Below are positions 9,141 through 19,600 of a DNA stretch of 64,000 bases, in pieces; within the stretch, counting starts at the first letter, position 1, and each line of letters opens with the position of its first letter. The notes under the pieces are model-generated. The model ran no database searches. It saw only the letters and a list, made by a program, of their open reading frames with translations, and had not been told where the DNA came from. The translations under genes were made by a program, and so were the position numbers. The stretch comes from Emticicia agri (GTDB lineage Bacteria; Bacteroidota; Bacteroidia; Cytophagales; Spirosomataceae): contig NZ_SEWF01000022.1 in NCBI RefSeq assembly GCF_004168285.1, forward strand, positions 55,084 through 119,083, read 5' to 3'.

Positions 9141-9162
9141 TTGTTTACACCATGTTTACACC
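9141..9162. promoter_or_regulatory. Left integrase arm-type site pair (inferred)
   Basis: Two tandem copies of TGTTTACACC, 11 bp apart, directly upstream of the integrase ATG. The whole 22-bp block recurs identically and in the same orientation at 34290-34311, inside the other end. Position and duplication suggest recombinase or excisionase binding; this is inference. Confidence 0.7.
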
Positions 9163-9173
9163 AAAATATTCAA

Positions 9174-10388
9174 ATGGCTTCAATAAAAGTAATACTTTAT
9201 ACTTCAAAGACTCTTAGTAATGGAGAACACCCTATTGTCATTCAATTGATAAAAGACCGAAAAATTAAGAAAATTTCGATTGGTCATAGTTGTAAAGCTG
9301 AGCAGTGGGACTTTAAAGCAAACTTACCCAAGAAAAAACACCCTCAATATAGAGAATTAGAGATACTGATTGAAAAGAAAAAGAATGAAGCTAAAGCTTT
9401 ACTCTTAACACTTGAGACAGAAAAAAATGACTTTTCATTTATTGAATATGAAAAGAAGTATCATAATAAGAATAAGCGAATCACAGTTTTTACTTTTCTT
9501 GATAAGATTGTTGAAGATTTAATTAAGGCAAATAGAGTTGGTAATTCAGATGTTTACAAAGATTTAAAACGTAAACTTTCAAGACATACAAATGGAAAAG
9601 ACTTAACCTTCTCAGAAATTGACCAACTTTTTCTTAATAAGCTTGAACAGGACTTTAGAGAAAGAAAAATGTCTGAAGTATCAATGAGTACTTATTTTCG
9701 CACTTTAAGAGCTACCTATAACAAAGCTATTTCAGAGGGATATGCTAAAAGAACAGATTATCCGTTTGAAATTTTCAAAATAGCTAAGTTCAACACTAAA
9801 ACTCAGAAAAGAGCAATATCACAGGATGATATTGAAAAAATCATCAATTTCTCTGCTGAAATCGGGTCAAAGCTATATGATTCCAAAAGTATTTTTATTT
9901 TTAGTTATTATGCTTGGGGTATCAACTTCAATGATATAGCGAAACTTGAATGGAAGAATTTTCATGAAGGAACATTAAATTATATTCGTTCAAAGACTAA
10001 AAAGCCACAAAGTGTTTTTTTATTGCCCCCTGCTATTGAAATTATGGAGTACTATCGAGAATACAGAGCAGATAATTACATTTTTCCAATTCTTGATTTT
10101 AAAGTTCATACTACGCCTGTGAGTATAAAATATAGAATCAAAAAAATGATGAAACAGGTTAATAAGGACATTAAGTATATTGCCCAACAAGTGGGTATTA
10201 AAGAAGATATTACTACCTACGTTGCACGCCATACTTTTGCTACAGTTATGAAACGAAATGGTACTTCAATTACAATAATTAAAGATTTATTGGGTCATGG
10301 TACAGAGCAAGAAACAAAAATATATTTGGACGATTTTGCAAGTGATACCCTTTATAAAGCTACTGAAGTATTAATCAGGAAGAGCTAG
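9174..10388 (+). CDS. Tyrosine recombinase / integrase of the island
   Basis: A 404-residue protein from the ATG at 9174; an upstream TTG frame would run through the TGTTTACACC repeats and is unlikely. The N-terminus (ASIKVILYTSKTLSNGEHPI) is the arm-binding domain of Bacteroidota integrases, followed by a SAM-like core-binding domain and the catalytic domain. Visible catalytic residues are Arg352 in ARHTFAT, His375 in LLGHG and Tyr384 in KIYLDDF. The first catalytic arginine is not in its usual place: the segment reads AWGINFNDIAKLEW. Displacement of this arginine is known in Bacteroides-type recombinases such as IntDOT. It faces into the island from attL. Confidence 0.92.
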   Translation: MASIKVILYTSKTLSNGEHPIVIQLIKDRKIKKISIGHSCKAEQWDFKANLPKKKHPQYRELEILIEKKKNEAKALLLTLETEKNDFSFIEYEKKYHNKNKRITVFTFLDKIVEDLIKANRVGNSDVYKDLKRKLSRHTNGKDLTFSEIDQLFLNKLEQDFRERKMSEVSMSTYFRTLRATYNKAISEGYAKRTDYPFEIFKIAKFNTKTQKRAISQDDIEKIINFSAEIGSKLYDSKSIFIFSYYAWGINFNDIAKLEWKNFHEGTLNYIRSKTKKPQSVFLLPPAIEIMEYYREYRADNYIFPILDFKVHTTPVSIKYRIKKMMKQVNKDIKYIAQQVGIKEDITTYVARHTFATVMKRNGTSITIIKDLLGHGTEQETKIYLDDFASDTLYKATEVLIRKS

Positions 10389-10797
10389 GGAGGAAAATGG
10401 AATTGTGTTAATTTTATAGATAAATCAATGAATTAGAAATAATTCAATCTCTCTTTAAAAATAATGTATAGGATAGAAGTATCTAAACTCCAATTGTGAA
10501 GTGGAATTGTCTATTTTTTAAAGAAATTTTGAACTACTAAATTCATCATGGCAGCATTGAAAATAAATAGGGAAACCTGATTATACACAAGTAACTAACT
10601 ATCAAGAGTTTATACAAAAGAACAACCCCGAAAACAGCCAATTTCTTGAAATTTCGGGGTTTTTGTTGTATCTTAAGGTATCTCACACCATAAAATACAA
10701 TTTGAAATACTCTATGCTTTAATAAGGTTACCCTATTCAGTTCTGAAGTCTGAATTGAGAGAATTGGATGAAGTAATTGAATAATTTCTTAAAACAC
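10389..10797. other. Intergenic region between convergent genes
   Basis: 409 bp between the integrase and the leftward gliding-CTD gene. Apart from the hairpin at 10624-10661 no gene, repeat or RNA is recognised. Confidence 0.5.
10624..10664. terminator. Bidirectional intrinsic terminator
   Basis: A 10-bp perfect stem AACCCCGAAA/TTTCGGGGTT (10624-10633 and 10652-10661) followed by a T-run on the plus strand. It lies between the convergent integrase and gliding-CTD genes and probably ends the integrase transcript. Confidence 0.75.
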
Positions 10798-12048
10798 TTA
10801 TCTCAAAAGACTTACCATGTCTCTCCTTTCAAATTTTTCTCCATTGCTAAAAGATGCTATAACTACATAATTGTATTGTCCCATAGGTAAAGGCTGCGTA
10901 AGATCATTTTTCCAGCCACCATTCCATTTTGTATTTAAAGTGTTTGACTCAAAAACAATCTCCCCCCATCTGTTATAGATGACAAAAATAAACGTATCTA
11001 CACTTTTACCAAATATTTCTAATTCATCATTGAGGCCATCCTTATTAGGTGAAAAGGCAGTTGGGATATATAGTTGTAAGTCTCTTTCACAAATAGTTAA
11101 TTTTACGTCTGCCGATTCAATCTCTTTTGCACATACACTATTATAACTTTTTATTACCTTATAGATGCCTTCCTGATTAGTAGCCAATGTGCTGGATGTG
11201 GCATTGGGGATATTAACCCCGTCTTTCTGCCATTGAAAGAACCATGTTGGGTCATTGTCTGTCTCTAATAATGCATCTCCTGTTGCACAATGCTCTATAT
11301 CAGGCATTACAACATTATTGTACTTAATCAAAGGGGCAGGAGGCGCTAAAGAGCAATCTACTACCGGAAATTGAAAATCAAGTCTGGTAAGTCCGATTTT
11401 TATGCCATTTCTTAATTCAGTACATTCAATAGAGAATACAAACAATCCTGTCTCACTTGCTTTTACTTTTATTTCACCCGTAGTAGAATTAATAATTAAG
11501 GAAGGAGTTCCAGGAATTGCCTCATTTTCAGAAAAACCTGACAACCATTGCACTAAAGGATATGGTCCTGATTGCACTAAATCACTATAATTATCTAAAT
11601 TATTATACCCGTTTATAGGTGTAACTATTTTATAATTCAATTGGTCATTATCAGTATCAGTTGCATTTAATTTAAAAGTAAAATCTTTATCAAGACAAAT
11701 ATACTCACTCTGTGTTAAGGAAAACTCAGGAGAAGAATATTGAGGATATTTTTTTAGAGATGGAAACTCCATATACAAGACCATACTTGCATTATAAGCA
11801 TCTTTAATATTATCAATATCATCGTTGCGACAGCAGCGCTCCCAAGCTATATAATAACCTTCATCATCACTATATATATTGGGATCAAGAGTAATGGGTA
11901 ATGAATAATTATACGCCCTTACTTTAACATCTCGTAATTTTGAGCAAACAGGATAATCTTTAAACGTTACCTCAGTGTAGTTACTATAGGGAATAACTAA
12001 ATCAGCAATTGGTGTATTGTTTTTTTTTTCTGAAAATCCGGGCTTCAA
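10798..12048 (-). CDS. Gliding-motility-CTD (T9SS cargo) protein, main part of a frameshifted gene
   Basis: 416 residues as an isolated frame, but it is the continuation of the gene starting at 12262. Ig-like domains lead to a C-terminal domain beginning LYIPTAFSPNKDGLNDE and ending RDMVSLLR. This is the CHU_C / gliding-motility-associated C-terminal domain that directs export by the type IX secretion system. The frame is lost at an A10 run (12020-12029): with nine A the two parts join as FRKKNNTPIADL, giving 487 residues. The isolated start Met is unlikely to be real. It is the last gene of the leftward cargo cluster and probably acts at the cell surface. Confidence 0.8.
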   Translation of the reverse strand: MKPGFSEKKNNTPIADLVIPYSNYTEVTFKDYPVCSKLRDVKVRAYNYSLPITLDPNIYSDDEGYYIAWERCCRNDDIDNIKDAYNASMVLYMEFPSLKKYPQYSSPEFSLTQSEYICLDKDFTFKLNATDTDNDQLNYKIVTPINGYNNLDNYSDLVQSGPYPLVQWLSGFSENEAIPGTPSLIINSTTGEIKVKASETGLFVFSIECTELRNGIKIGLTRLDFQFPVVDCSLAPPAPLIKYNNVVMPDIEHCATGDALLETDNDPTWFFQWQKDGVNIPNATSSTLATNQEGIYKVIKSYNSVCAKEIESADVKLTICERDLQLYIPTAFSPNKDGLNDELEIFGKSVDTFIFVIYNRWGEIVFESNTLNTKWNGGWKNDLTQPLPMGQYNYVVIASFSNGEKFERRDMVSLLR

Positions 12049-12262
12049 TAAAATAGTCTGATTCTAATTGAGGGAGAGAAGCTGGAACTAAGGCATTTAA
12101 GTCGACCAATAAGGTTAGATTAACCATATACCTGCCCGGAATATTGTTAGTTTGAGTTAGTGCAATAGAGCCTCCTATAATATAAGAAGCCCTGGAGGTT
12201 TGCATTCCTAACAAACTAATAATAATTAACCAGGCAAATTTATTTTTATAAAATTTACGCAT
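12002..12262 (-). CDS. N-terminal part of the same frameshifted gliding-CTD gene
   Basis: 86 residues starting with a signal peptide (KFAWLIIISLLGMQTSRA, cleavage near Ala26). The sequence SYIIGGSIALTQTNNIPGRY onward is typical of the first domain of large Bacteroidota surface proteins. The frame ends in KKKQYTNC immediately after the A10 run, whereas the other frame continues smoothly. The start codon is 9 bp after the preceding RHS gene, so it belongs to the same transcript. This is either a sequencing error, a disabled gene, or a slippage or phase-variable site. Confidence 0.75.
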   Translation of the reverse strand: MRKFYKNKFAWLIIISLLGMQTSRASYIIGGSIALTQTNNIPGRYMVNLTLLVDLNALVPASLPQLESDYFIEARIFRKKKQYTNC

Positions 12263-12270
12263 TTAATAGA

Positions 12271-15200
12271 TTAGGGAGTTTCAATCTCAGCTGTATAATC
12301 TGCATTGTCTTCTGTAATAAAACCCTCTTCAAAAATAATTTCATAGCAGGCTTTATCTACTTTTACCTGTCCGGCTGAAATCAATCCGTTTTTAATTAAC
12401 TGAAAGTTATTTGTACAATTGGCTGGTAGCATTATGTTAAGAGGCTTCCATTCGGTAGCAGTACCATTGCTCAAAATTGCCCGGATTTCATACTTATAGA
12501 CATTCTGTTGAGGAGTGTAACTGGGGTCTATTTTGGTTGTACTATTACCCGGTACAGTCACCCATAGCTTTAATGGTTCACTGCCCTGCCCTCTGCGAAT
12601 TTCATATTTTACGACTTCTGGTGTGGCATATGAGAATGAAAGATTTATTTCTCTGTTCTTAACATCCAATTGACCCGTAAAATTAAGAGGAGGCGTTCCT
12701 GCACTTGATGTCGGCGTCGCATAATTATATTTGTAACTTTTTACCAATCGTCCTTCATTATCTTTAATATACTGTAATCTTCCTAAGTTGTCATATTCAT
12801 AGGATGTTTTTAATCCTGAGGGTTGTATTACGCTACTAACACCAATTAAAGGGAAATAGTCATAGGTTGTAGCCTGAGGAGTTGAGGTTCCAGACCCTAT
12901 TGTTTGAGTACGTAATAAATTCTTCTTACCTGCATCCAAATAATAGTCCATAGAAACCATTGCATTGTTATTCTCTTTATATTCATTCAGATTCCCGAAT
13001 TGGTCGTATTCCGTAAGTTCAAGGTTTTTACTAAGATTTTCATACGAAGTCTCTTCTAACCAGGTCTTAACATAATTTGGTGCAAAAAAGCCATTGAGCC
13101 CTGCATAATTTTTCTCTTTATGCCATTTGTTAAAAGTTGTATTGCTTAGAGTAAGCATTTTGGTATTTATACCATCATTCAGCTCTACTTTTTCTTCTAC
13201 TAGCGCCAGAATGTTCCTGTCTTTCATCTCGGTATTTATTTCTGAAGACGGATAATCAAAGGTATACTTATAACTGGTAATTATTTCTCTATCGTAAGTA
13301 TCAGTAACTGCATCCATTAATTTACTTTTTCCATCAATGCGTTTCAAGACAGAGAGTTGGCGGTACTCCGCATTGTTATAAGTATATCTATCTCTTGTAA
13401 CAACAAACTTGGTTTCATCTGTTGGGTCGTAAATTTTCTCTTTCTTTTCTGTTACATAAGTCCAGTCTACTTCATCTTTTGATTGGCCAAAGACAAAAAC
13501 TGAACATCCAGTATTCAAACCTATATTACTATTTGCTACACAACCAATCTTTAAACCCGGGTTACCAGGCTTATGTCTTGTATCTCCTTTCGTATAAATT
13601 ATTGAATTAGATTTAACCAATTTATAGTTAGAATTGATATAGGAAAAATCTTTTTGCTCTAATAATTTCCCTCGTCTCATCGGATAAGTATCAGGTCTTG
13701 CAAATGGAAAAGATAACTCGGAAACCTGTTCAGTATTATAAATATAAGCGGTTCTGATACCTGTAGTTGCTACTTCATTGGCTGTCTTAATTTCCTCTAC
13801 ATAAGTATACTCCACATGGTTACCATTATCGGCAAAAAGAGGCATCTGGCTGAAAGAAGAACGGTTAAATTCCAGACAAAGATTATTCTCACCATTATCA
13901 AGACCTATAAGGTTCTCGGATACATGTGCATAAATAGGTTTTTGTACCAAATTACCAGACGATTGATTAGTGCCTACATTCAGATAAACATATTTTGTAA
14001 CTGAAGTAACATTTGTATTGTCTTTATTTACAATGCTTTCAATCCTTAGTCCTCCGATGATTTTATTATAAGGCTGTCCACCGCCGGAACATAAAGTTCC
14101 AAAATTCCCTGAATTATACTCAGAAGGATTAGGATTGCCGGTAAAAGAGGAACTTTGTGCTATTTTACATACTTCTAAAGAAATATCAGCAGGAGAATAA
14201 TCCGGGTCTCTTACCTGAATTTTTAGTGAATAAGTACCATTAGCTAAAAATTTCTTGTTATCTGTCAACCCATTCAGGCTATAGTTAGTACTACCAAATG
14301 ATAAGATAAAATTAGTATTACAACCTCCTTCACCTCTTTGATTCCACTTACAAGGTGTTGGGGTATAGGTATTAAACTCATACCAGTCGCCCTGTTGATT
14401 GTTATAACATTGTGTGCCATTTACTACCAATGGTTTAGTTGCTGTCATGGGGCCAGTAGACGGTACATCACTACGCGATAAAGTAATATTATCAATACAG
14501 TCTGCGGCTGTATTAATTTCGAAACCAAAATCACTTGCCCAGGCCTTGTGCGATTCATAGTTGAAAAAAGACTGGCCACCTGTAGGATATTTTATATTGG
14601 TTATGATACCTTTTTTAGCAAAGTTGAAATCAGAAAATCTCTTTGCTCCGGCAAGAATCTCCAGATTGTTTTGTGGTAGAGCGATGAGATATTCGGGTAT
14701 TAATGTGGTGTTAGTGTTCTGACCATTATAGAAGCCCCAGTGGTCTTGAGCATATGAAAGTGAGTAGGGTAAATCTGCACCCTCATAAGTAAACACATAT
14801 GGGTTAACAGATACATTGTTTTTCCCAAACTCCTGTACTTTATCTAACCTGAGTTTACCTTTTTTAGGTTTGTCGCAGTCTACAACAAATTGATTATGAT
14901 AAGATGATAAATTAAAGTAGGAATGAGATAATTCAAAAGACTTAATGGTTTCACCTCCCAAGGTTGAGAGTGTAACCCTATCTAAATACCCATCATTACT
15001 TGGTGTATTACTATTAATATTTATTAAATCTTCACGGGGTATTCCTGAATAAGTAAAATCAACCCTCCCGTTATTAAATACAATCGAATAAATTTTCTTA
15101 CCATTCACCAAAGTTTGATTGATAGTAGTTCTATTGACTGAATAATTTCCACATTCTTCGGCATTGCCATAACAATATACATTAAACTCATTAGAAAAGC

Positions 15201-16047
15201 CGCAGGTATTGGTAGTATAATCTAAATACGTAAAGCTTATCTGCTCACCATTAGTAAGGATGATTTGCTTCAATTGCCAGGCAGTGGGAAATAGCCTTTG
15301 TGCACCTGTGCCTTTTGGTTCACTTCTACCACCTCTTGATGTTGAATACGTAATTGATTTACTTTCAGAAGTTTCGCAAGCCCTATTGGCCGAACCCCCA
15401 TCTAATGATTCTCCAAAAAAATATCTAGTCCCCTCTTCATCGGTTATTATCCATTGAAATCTATTATTGGTGGGAGCCAATAACATCCATTGGATTTTAA
15501 GATTACTTCCATCGATGGGGTAACATTCAAAACTTGATGAATTTATTTTTTTGACAATAAATTTACCTGACCTCCCTAAAAAATTAAAACTATAAGAATC
15601 CGGGTCTGCATCCAATTCTTCAATCTGTATCTTATTATACAATAAGCGTTGAGCTTCGATAGTATTCGGAAGAGTACTTAAATCTACATTATGTTTCAAG
15701 TATCCAAAGTCAGGATCTTCATCAGGTAGACCTCTTACAGTACGAGTAATTGACCCACCAGCATTTAAAGCCCAACCTATACCTATATTTGAAGCATCTT
15801 CACCAACTTTTATACCTCCCGCATGATAACTTATACCAATGGGAACTTTGACATTTTTAATCCCTACTTCAAAAAAAGGGATATCAATACTCGGAGTGCC
15901 AGAAAACATTGAAACAGGTATATCACCAAATTTTGCTATAGCTGCTGCGTTCGGAGACGGAGGGACTACATCTGTGTATTTTTTTTGAGAATATGTATAT
16001 ACATTAGTAAACAATAAGATAGCCAGAATAGAGTAACCTATTTTCAT
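12271..16047 (-). CDS. Secreted RHS/YD-repeat protein (large)
   Basis: 1258 residues from the ATG at 16047, which gives a clean signal peptide (MKIGYSILAILLFTNVYTYS); upstream ATGs to 16104 would add an unlikely polar head. The N-terminal part has PSPNAAAIAKFGDIPVSMFS and PIGISYHAGGIKVGEDASN with IGIGWALNAGG, the conserved head of Bacteroidota RHS-type secreted proteins. YD-like repeats appear toward the end (TSYEYDNLGRLQYIKDNEGR). A short fibronectin-like tail and ENADYTAEIETP finish it. There is no RHS core cleavage box and no toxin tip, so it looks like the shell-only partner of the 3326-residue protein upstream. Confidence 0.82.
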   Translation of the reverse strand: MKIGYSILAILLFTNVYTYSQKKYTDVVPPSPNAAAIAKFGDIPVSMFSGTPSIDIPFFEVGIKNVKVPIGISYHAGGIKVGEDASNIGIGWALNAGGSITRTVRGLPDEDPDFGYLKHNVDLSTLPNTIEAQRLLYNKIQIEELDADPDSYSFNFLGRSGKFIVKKINSSSFECYPIDGSNLKIQWMLLAPTNNRFQWIITDEEGTRYFFGESLDGGSANRACETSESKSITYSTSRGGRSEPKGTGAQRLFPTAWQLKQIILTNGEQISFTYLDYTTNTCGFSNEFNVYCYGNAEECGNYSVNRTTINQTLVNGKKIYSIVFNNGRVDFTYSGIPREDLININSNTPSNDGYLDRVTLSTLGGETIKSFELSHSYFNLSSYHNQFVVDCDKPKKGKLRLDKVQEFGKNNVSVNPYVFTYEGADLPYSLSYAQDHWGFYNGQNTNTTLIPEYLIALPQNNLEILAGAKRFSDFNFAKKGIITNIKYPTGGQSFFNYESHKAWASDFGFEINTAADCIDNITLSRSDVPSTGPMTATKPLVVNGTQCYNNQQGDWYEFNTYTPTPCKWNQRGEGGCNTNFILSFGSTNYSLNGLTDNKKFLANGTYSLKIQVRDPDYSPADISLEVCKIAQSSSFTGNPNPSEYNSGNFGTLCSGGGQPYNKIIGGLRIESIVNKDNTNVTSVTKYVYLNVGTNQSSGNLVQKPIYAHVSENLIGLDNGENNLCLEFNRSSFSQMPLFADNGNHVEYTYVEEIKTANEVATTGIRTAYIYNTEQVSELSFPFARPDTYPMRRGKLLEQKDFSYINSNYKLVKSNSIIYTKGDTRHKPGNPGLKIGCVANSNIGLNTGCSVFVFGQSKDEVDWTYVTEKKEKIYDPTDETKFVVTRDRYTYNNAEYRQLSVLKRIDGKSKLMDAVTDTYDREIITSYKYTFDYPSSEINTEMKDRNILALVEEKVELNDGINTKMLTLSNTTFNKWHKEKNYAGLNGFFAPNYVKTWLEETSYENLSKNLELTEYDQFGNLNEYKENNNAMVSMDYYLDAGKKNLLRTQTIGSGTSTPQATTYDYFPLIGVSSVIQPSGLKTSYEYDNLGRLQYIKDNEGRLVKSYKYNYATPTSSAGTPPLNFTGQLDVKNREINLSFSYATPEVVKYEIRRGQGSEPLKLWVTVPGNSTTKIDPSYTPQQNVYKYEIRAILSNGTATEWKPLNIMLPANCTNNFQLIKNGLISAGQVKVDKACYEIIFEEGFITEDNADYTAEIETP

Positions 16048-16135
16048 GTGAATTAAATTTTTTATCATTATATAACATGATTGCGTTTGACAATTTTTTT
16101 TCATAATAACTAATTATTTCATCCTAGTATCTATC

Positions 16136-16645
16136 TTACAAAAATATAACAGGGACATAAACTCTATTAAATTTCCTAAAATACATAGAAAGTTGATTTT
16201 TTCGGATGGCTTTCAACCATCCGAAGGACTGATGTTGAATACCTTGTAAGTTGTTATCGATTTGTATATTTGCACGTAACACAAATTTATCCTCTCTAAT
16301 CAAAATCAACTCGCTTTCTACTGTTGATACGTCTGATTTTTCGTAACTAAGATAAAAATTTCGTTGCATTTCCTTTAGAAGTTCCTTATCTGTAGTTTCA
16401 AATACATTTCCATCAGGCATATCTATAGATAGGCTAGACATATCAGATTTGGCAATAACTAAATACATTTTCCAGTTACCTGTTTCGAAATCAAACCCTT
16501 TTATAATATTTAAGGAGTCGCCCTTATACATCGGTTTAGTATCAATAGGGTCATACCCTTTTTCAGTTAATATGACAATGGGATTGAAGCAAAAAAATAG
16601 TAATATACTGCTTACAACTATTAGAATCGATAGTTTTTTTATCAT
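16136..16645 (-). CDS. Candidate immunity protein of the RHS toxin
   Basis: 169 residues with an N-terminal hydrophobic segment (LSILIVVSSILLFFCF) and then a soluble beta-rich domain; no family recognised. Its ATG overlaps the stop of the RHS toxin by one base (TAATG), so translation is coupled. Position directly behind a variable toxin tip is the normal place for immunity genes. The hydrophobic start suggests that it sits in the inner membrane or is exported, facing the periplasm. Function is inferred from position only; it could instead be a folding partner. Confidence 0.6.
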   Translation of the reverse strand: MIKKLSILIVVSSILLFFCFNPIVILTEKGYDPIDTKPMYKGDSLNIIKGFDFETGNWKMYLVIAKSDMSSLSIDMPDGNVFETTDKELLKEMQRNFYLSYEKSDVSTVESELILIREDKFVLRANIQIDNNLQGIQHQSFGWLKAIRKNQLSMYFRKFNRVYVPVIFL

Positions 16646-19600
16646 TATAGTTTTCCTTTTTTCGTAATAATTTGTCCATTATTAGCTTTTAGTAATTCTT
16701 GATCTGTTTTAACCCCGCCATCGTACTGCACTCGAACATCTGACCCGTTTACAGTAGATTTTTTGTCTACTTTCTCTATAAATTGATCTACTACGCTTTT
16801 TTCAAAAAATTTATCTCCATCAACTGCGGTTCTACACCCTGCAACTAAATTAATCCAAGCACCACTTGCGAAAGCACTACTTTTAAAATCTGAAACCTCT
16901 AAGTAATCTGAAGAAGAATTTTGATAACCCACTTCTAAATCACCTGGCGTAGCATGACCGACATAGTAAAAACTGGTTATTTTATCATTTGTACGAGAAT
17001 CACCTCCAGTTTTTTCATTAACATATTTTGTTATGTCTTCAGAATTATTTACTACCTGCACATCTATTCCAAGTTTTTTTGCCTGCTCTTTATACGATGC
17101 CAGCATTTTCTTGTCATGTCCGTACTTAGTAGAATTATCATTATAAATCAGCCATGTGACTTTTTCTTCGTCAGATTGTCGTTTATTAAGAGCGCGTTTA
17201 GCCCTATCCAACCCATTTGCTAAAAAATGTGTTTTATTGTCATGTTTTCCGGGTTGTCCAGATACCACAATTCCTTCCTTACCATCAGGGTCTATAAATT
17301 TTAAAGGATTGTTAAAGACATAACAATATGGATTCCATACTGGCATCTTCTCAGCCAGCGGATCAATTACCCCCCATCTACCAATACTAGGGTCATACAT
17401 TCTCACGCCATAGTCTAAATAGCCTAAGTTGCCTTGCATTTCTTTTCCATTGTAAGTAAATCTATCTTTAGTCTCAAAGTTTGGCAATTTATTCTTATCT
17501 GCCACTACCTCTTTTTCGATGGCTAAGCCCCAAGGGTCGTAGTGGTTTTCTTGTATCACCACTGTAGGATAAGCTTGATTAGAAGCTGTGGCATTTTCTT
17601 TCTCCAAGCATCGGCAAGATGCCCGCAAATTCCCTAAATGATCTTTTAATTGATATTCATATTTACCAAATTTGGCTGTTGGAGTAGTAATTGCCGACTT
17701 ATCTGCTTTATAAGCTTTAAGTTGTTCTTTGGGTAACCAGCGACCTTCTGAATTGCTAACAAATTCTAATGTATTGTTTAAGTAAACTGCATTGCCAATA
17801 TAATCATAAGTTTTTGCACCATCAGTCATACTCAATTTTTGTCCACTTGTTGTATAAATATACGAATAAGTGGTACTTCCTGCCTTTATTTTACTTACTA
17901 ATTTTGCGCTATTGTAAGTAATCATGTTATCTCCGGTTGAGACTCCTCTACCTGCATCGGTTTTTACACTACCGTCAGAGTAATAAGTGTAGGTGGATGC
18001 TTTGGCATAAGGGTTACTATTGACTGTGGCATTTCCGTCACTGATACTTGCTAGTTTATTTATGTTAGCATAGGTATATCCTAAATTATCAATTAGAGTA
18101 TAGCCACTACCATCTTTCACATGACGTTTCAAGGATTTAATATTGCCGTTATCGTCATAAGTAATACCGTCGTTTGTATTGGAAGTAGATTCGCCTAATA
18201 GAAGAACCATATTCTCTGTCCTTTTTAAGGCGGCACGTGTTAAACGTTTAAACTTGTCGTATTTATAATCATATGTAAACAATTCGCTTGGGTAAATATC
18301 ATAAGGGTCTGTAAATAATCCGTTTGTATTGTATTGGGCTGTGGTGATAGCCGTTTTATACGTTTGTCCATTGATATTTCCATCACCGGTATAAGTAAGA
18401 CTCATACCAAAGAAATCATATTCTTTTGTAGCAGTCACTTTCAGATTGGCCGGGTCGTTGATTTTTGTAAGCCATCCTCTGATATTATAAGCATAATCGA
18501 CCACCTGCGTGCGGCATCCCAATATTTTCTGTACCATTTCGCCTATTTCATTATAATTATAATGAGCAATAGGTTCCCAGTTTTCTGAATAATTTCCGTT
18601 GTCTATTTTCTGACAAACAGCAGTTGGTCGACCTCCGTAATCATATCCCGTTTTGGTTTTGGTAACTAATAAACCTATATTATCAACACTCTGATAAGTG
18701 GCTAAGGCCCTACCACTGAAATCAAGTGCTGAGCTAAAATAATCTGTTCCTTGCTTATGATTTTTCTTGACGGTGTGTATTACCCGTTGCTTATTATCGT
18801 AATAGATAGTTGTTGGCAATGACTGGTCTGCTACGTTTCCGTCTGTATCATAAGTAGCCTCCCAAAAACCCACCATCACTCCTATAACATGATTTCTATC
18901 AACCTTCCATTCGGTATTATCAGGTCTTCTGGTATTATCCTCATCTAATCTATAGGCTGCATCTATGGCATCATAACTATCGTAGAAAATCTTTTTAGTA
19001 GTTTTCTCCGGAACACTTGCATCAATAGTGCCTTTTTTCTCTTTCGTTTCCAGCATACGGTTAATACCATCATAGCTCATGATAAGCGTTACTGGCTGGT
19101 CATTGCGGTAATCTGTGGTAGTTTTGAGTAAATCATTATCATAATAAGTCATAGTTACAGCAACGGCACCGGGCACTTTTTTTCTTGCCATTAAACCTCT
19201 GCCATTGAATTCGTACTGAAAAATACCTTCAAGAAAAGAATCAGTGCCAAAAAGAGTAAACTCACCTGGAATAGTTCCCTTACTCGATTCCGGAGGGATT
19301 ACACTTACCAACTGGCCTAAATCATTATAAATATAGTAAGTTTTCTGCCCCCCTACATCTTTACACACTACTCTGCCATCTCGGTCTTTATACTCATTAG
19401 TTATTAATGATTCACCTATTCCTCCTCCGGACTCAGTCGATATTGTTTTATATAAAGTATTGGCCTGATAGGGATTTGTATCTTTTTTCACTTTTACAGA
19501 TACTGACGTCACATTGTTTATAGTTTGAGTTACTTTTTCAACTTTAAACATCAAGACCTCATTAGTATTATTAGCATAAGTAAGGTCTGTAATAGTATTT

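Noticed and set aside
9141..9173. TTG start of the integrase
   Set aside because: It would translate through the TGTTTACACC repeats; the ATG at 9174 begins the normal arm-binding domain.
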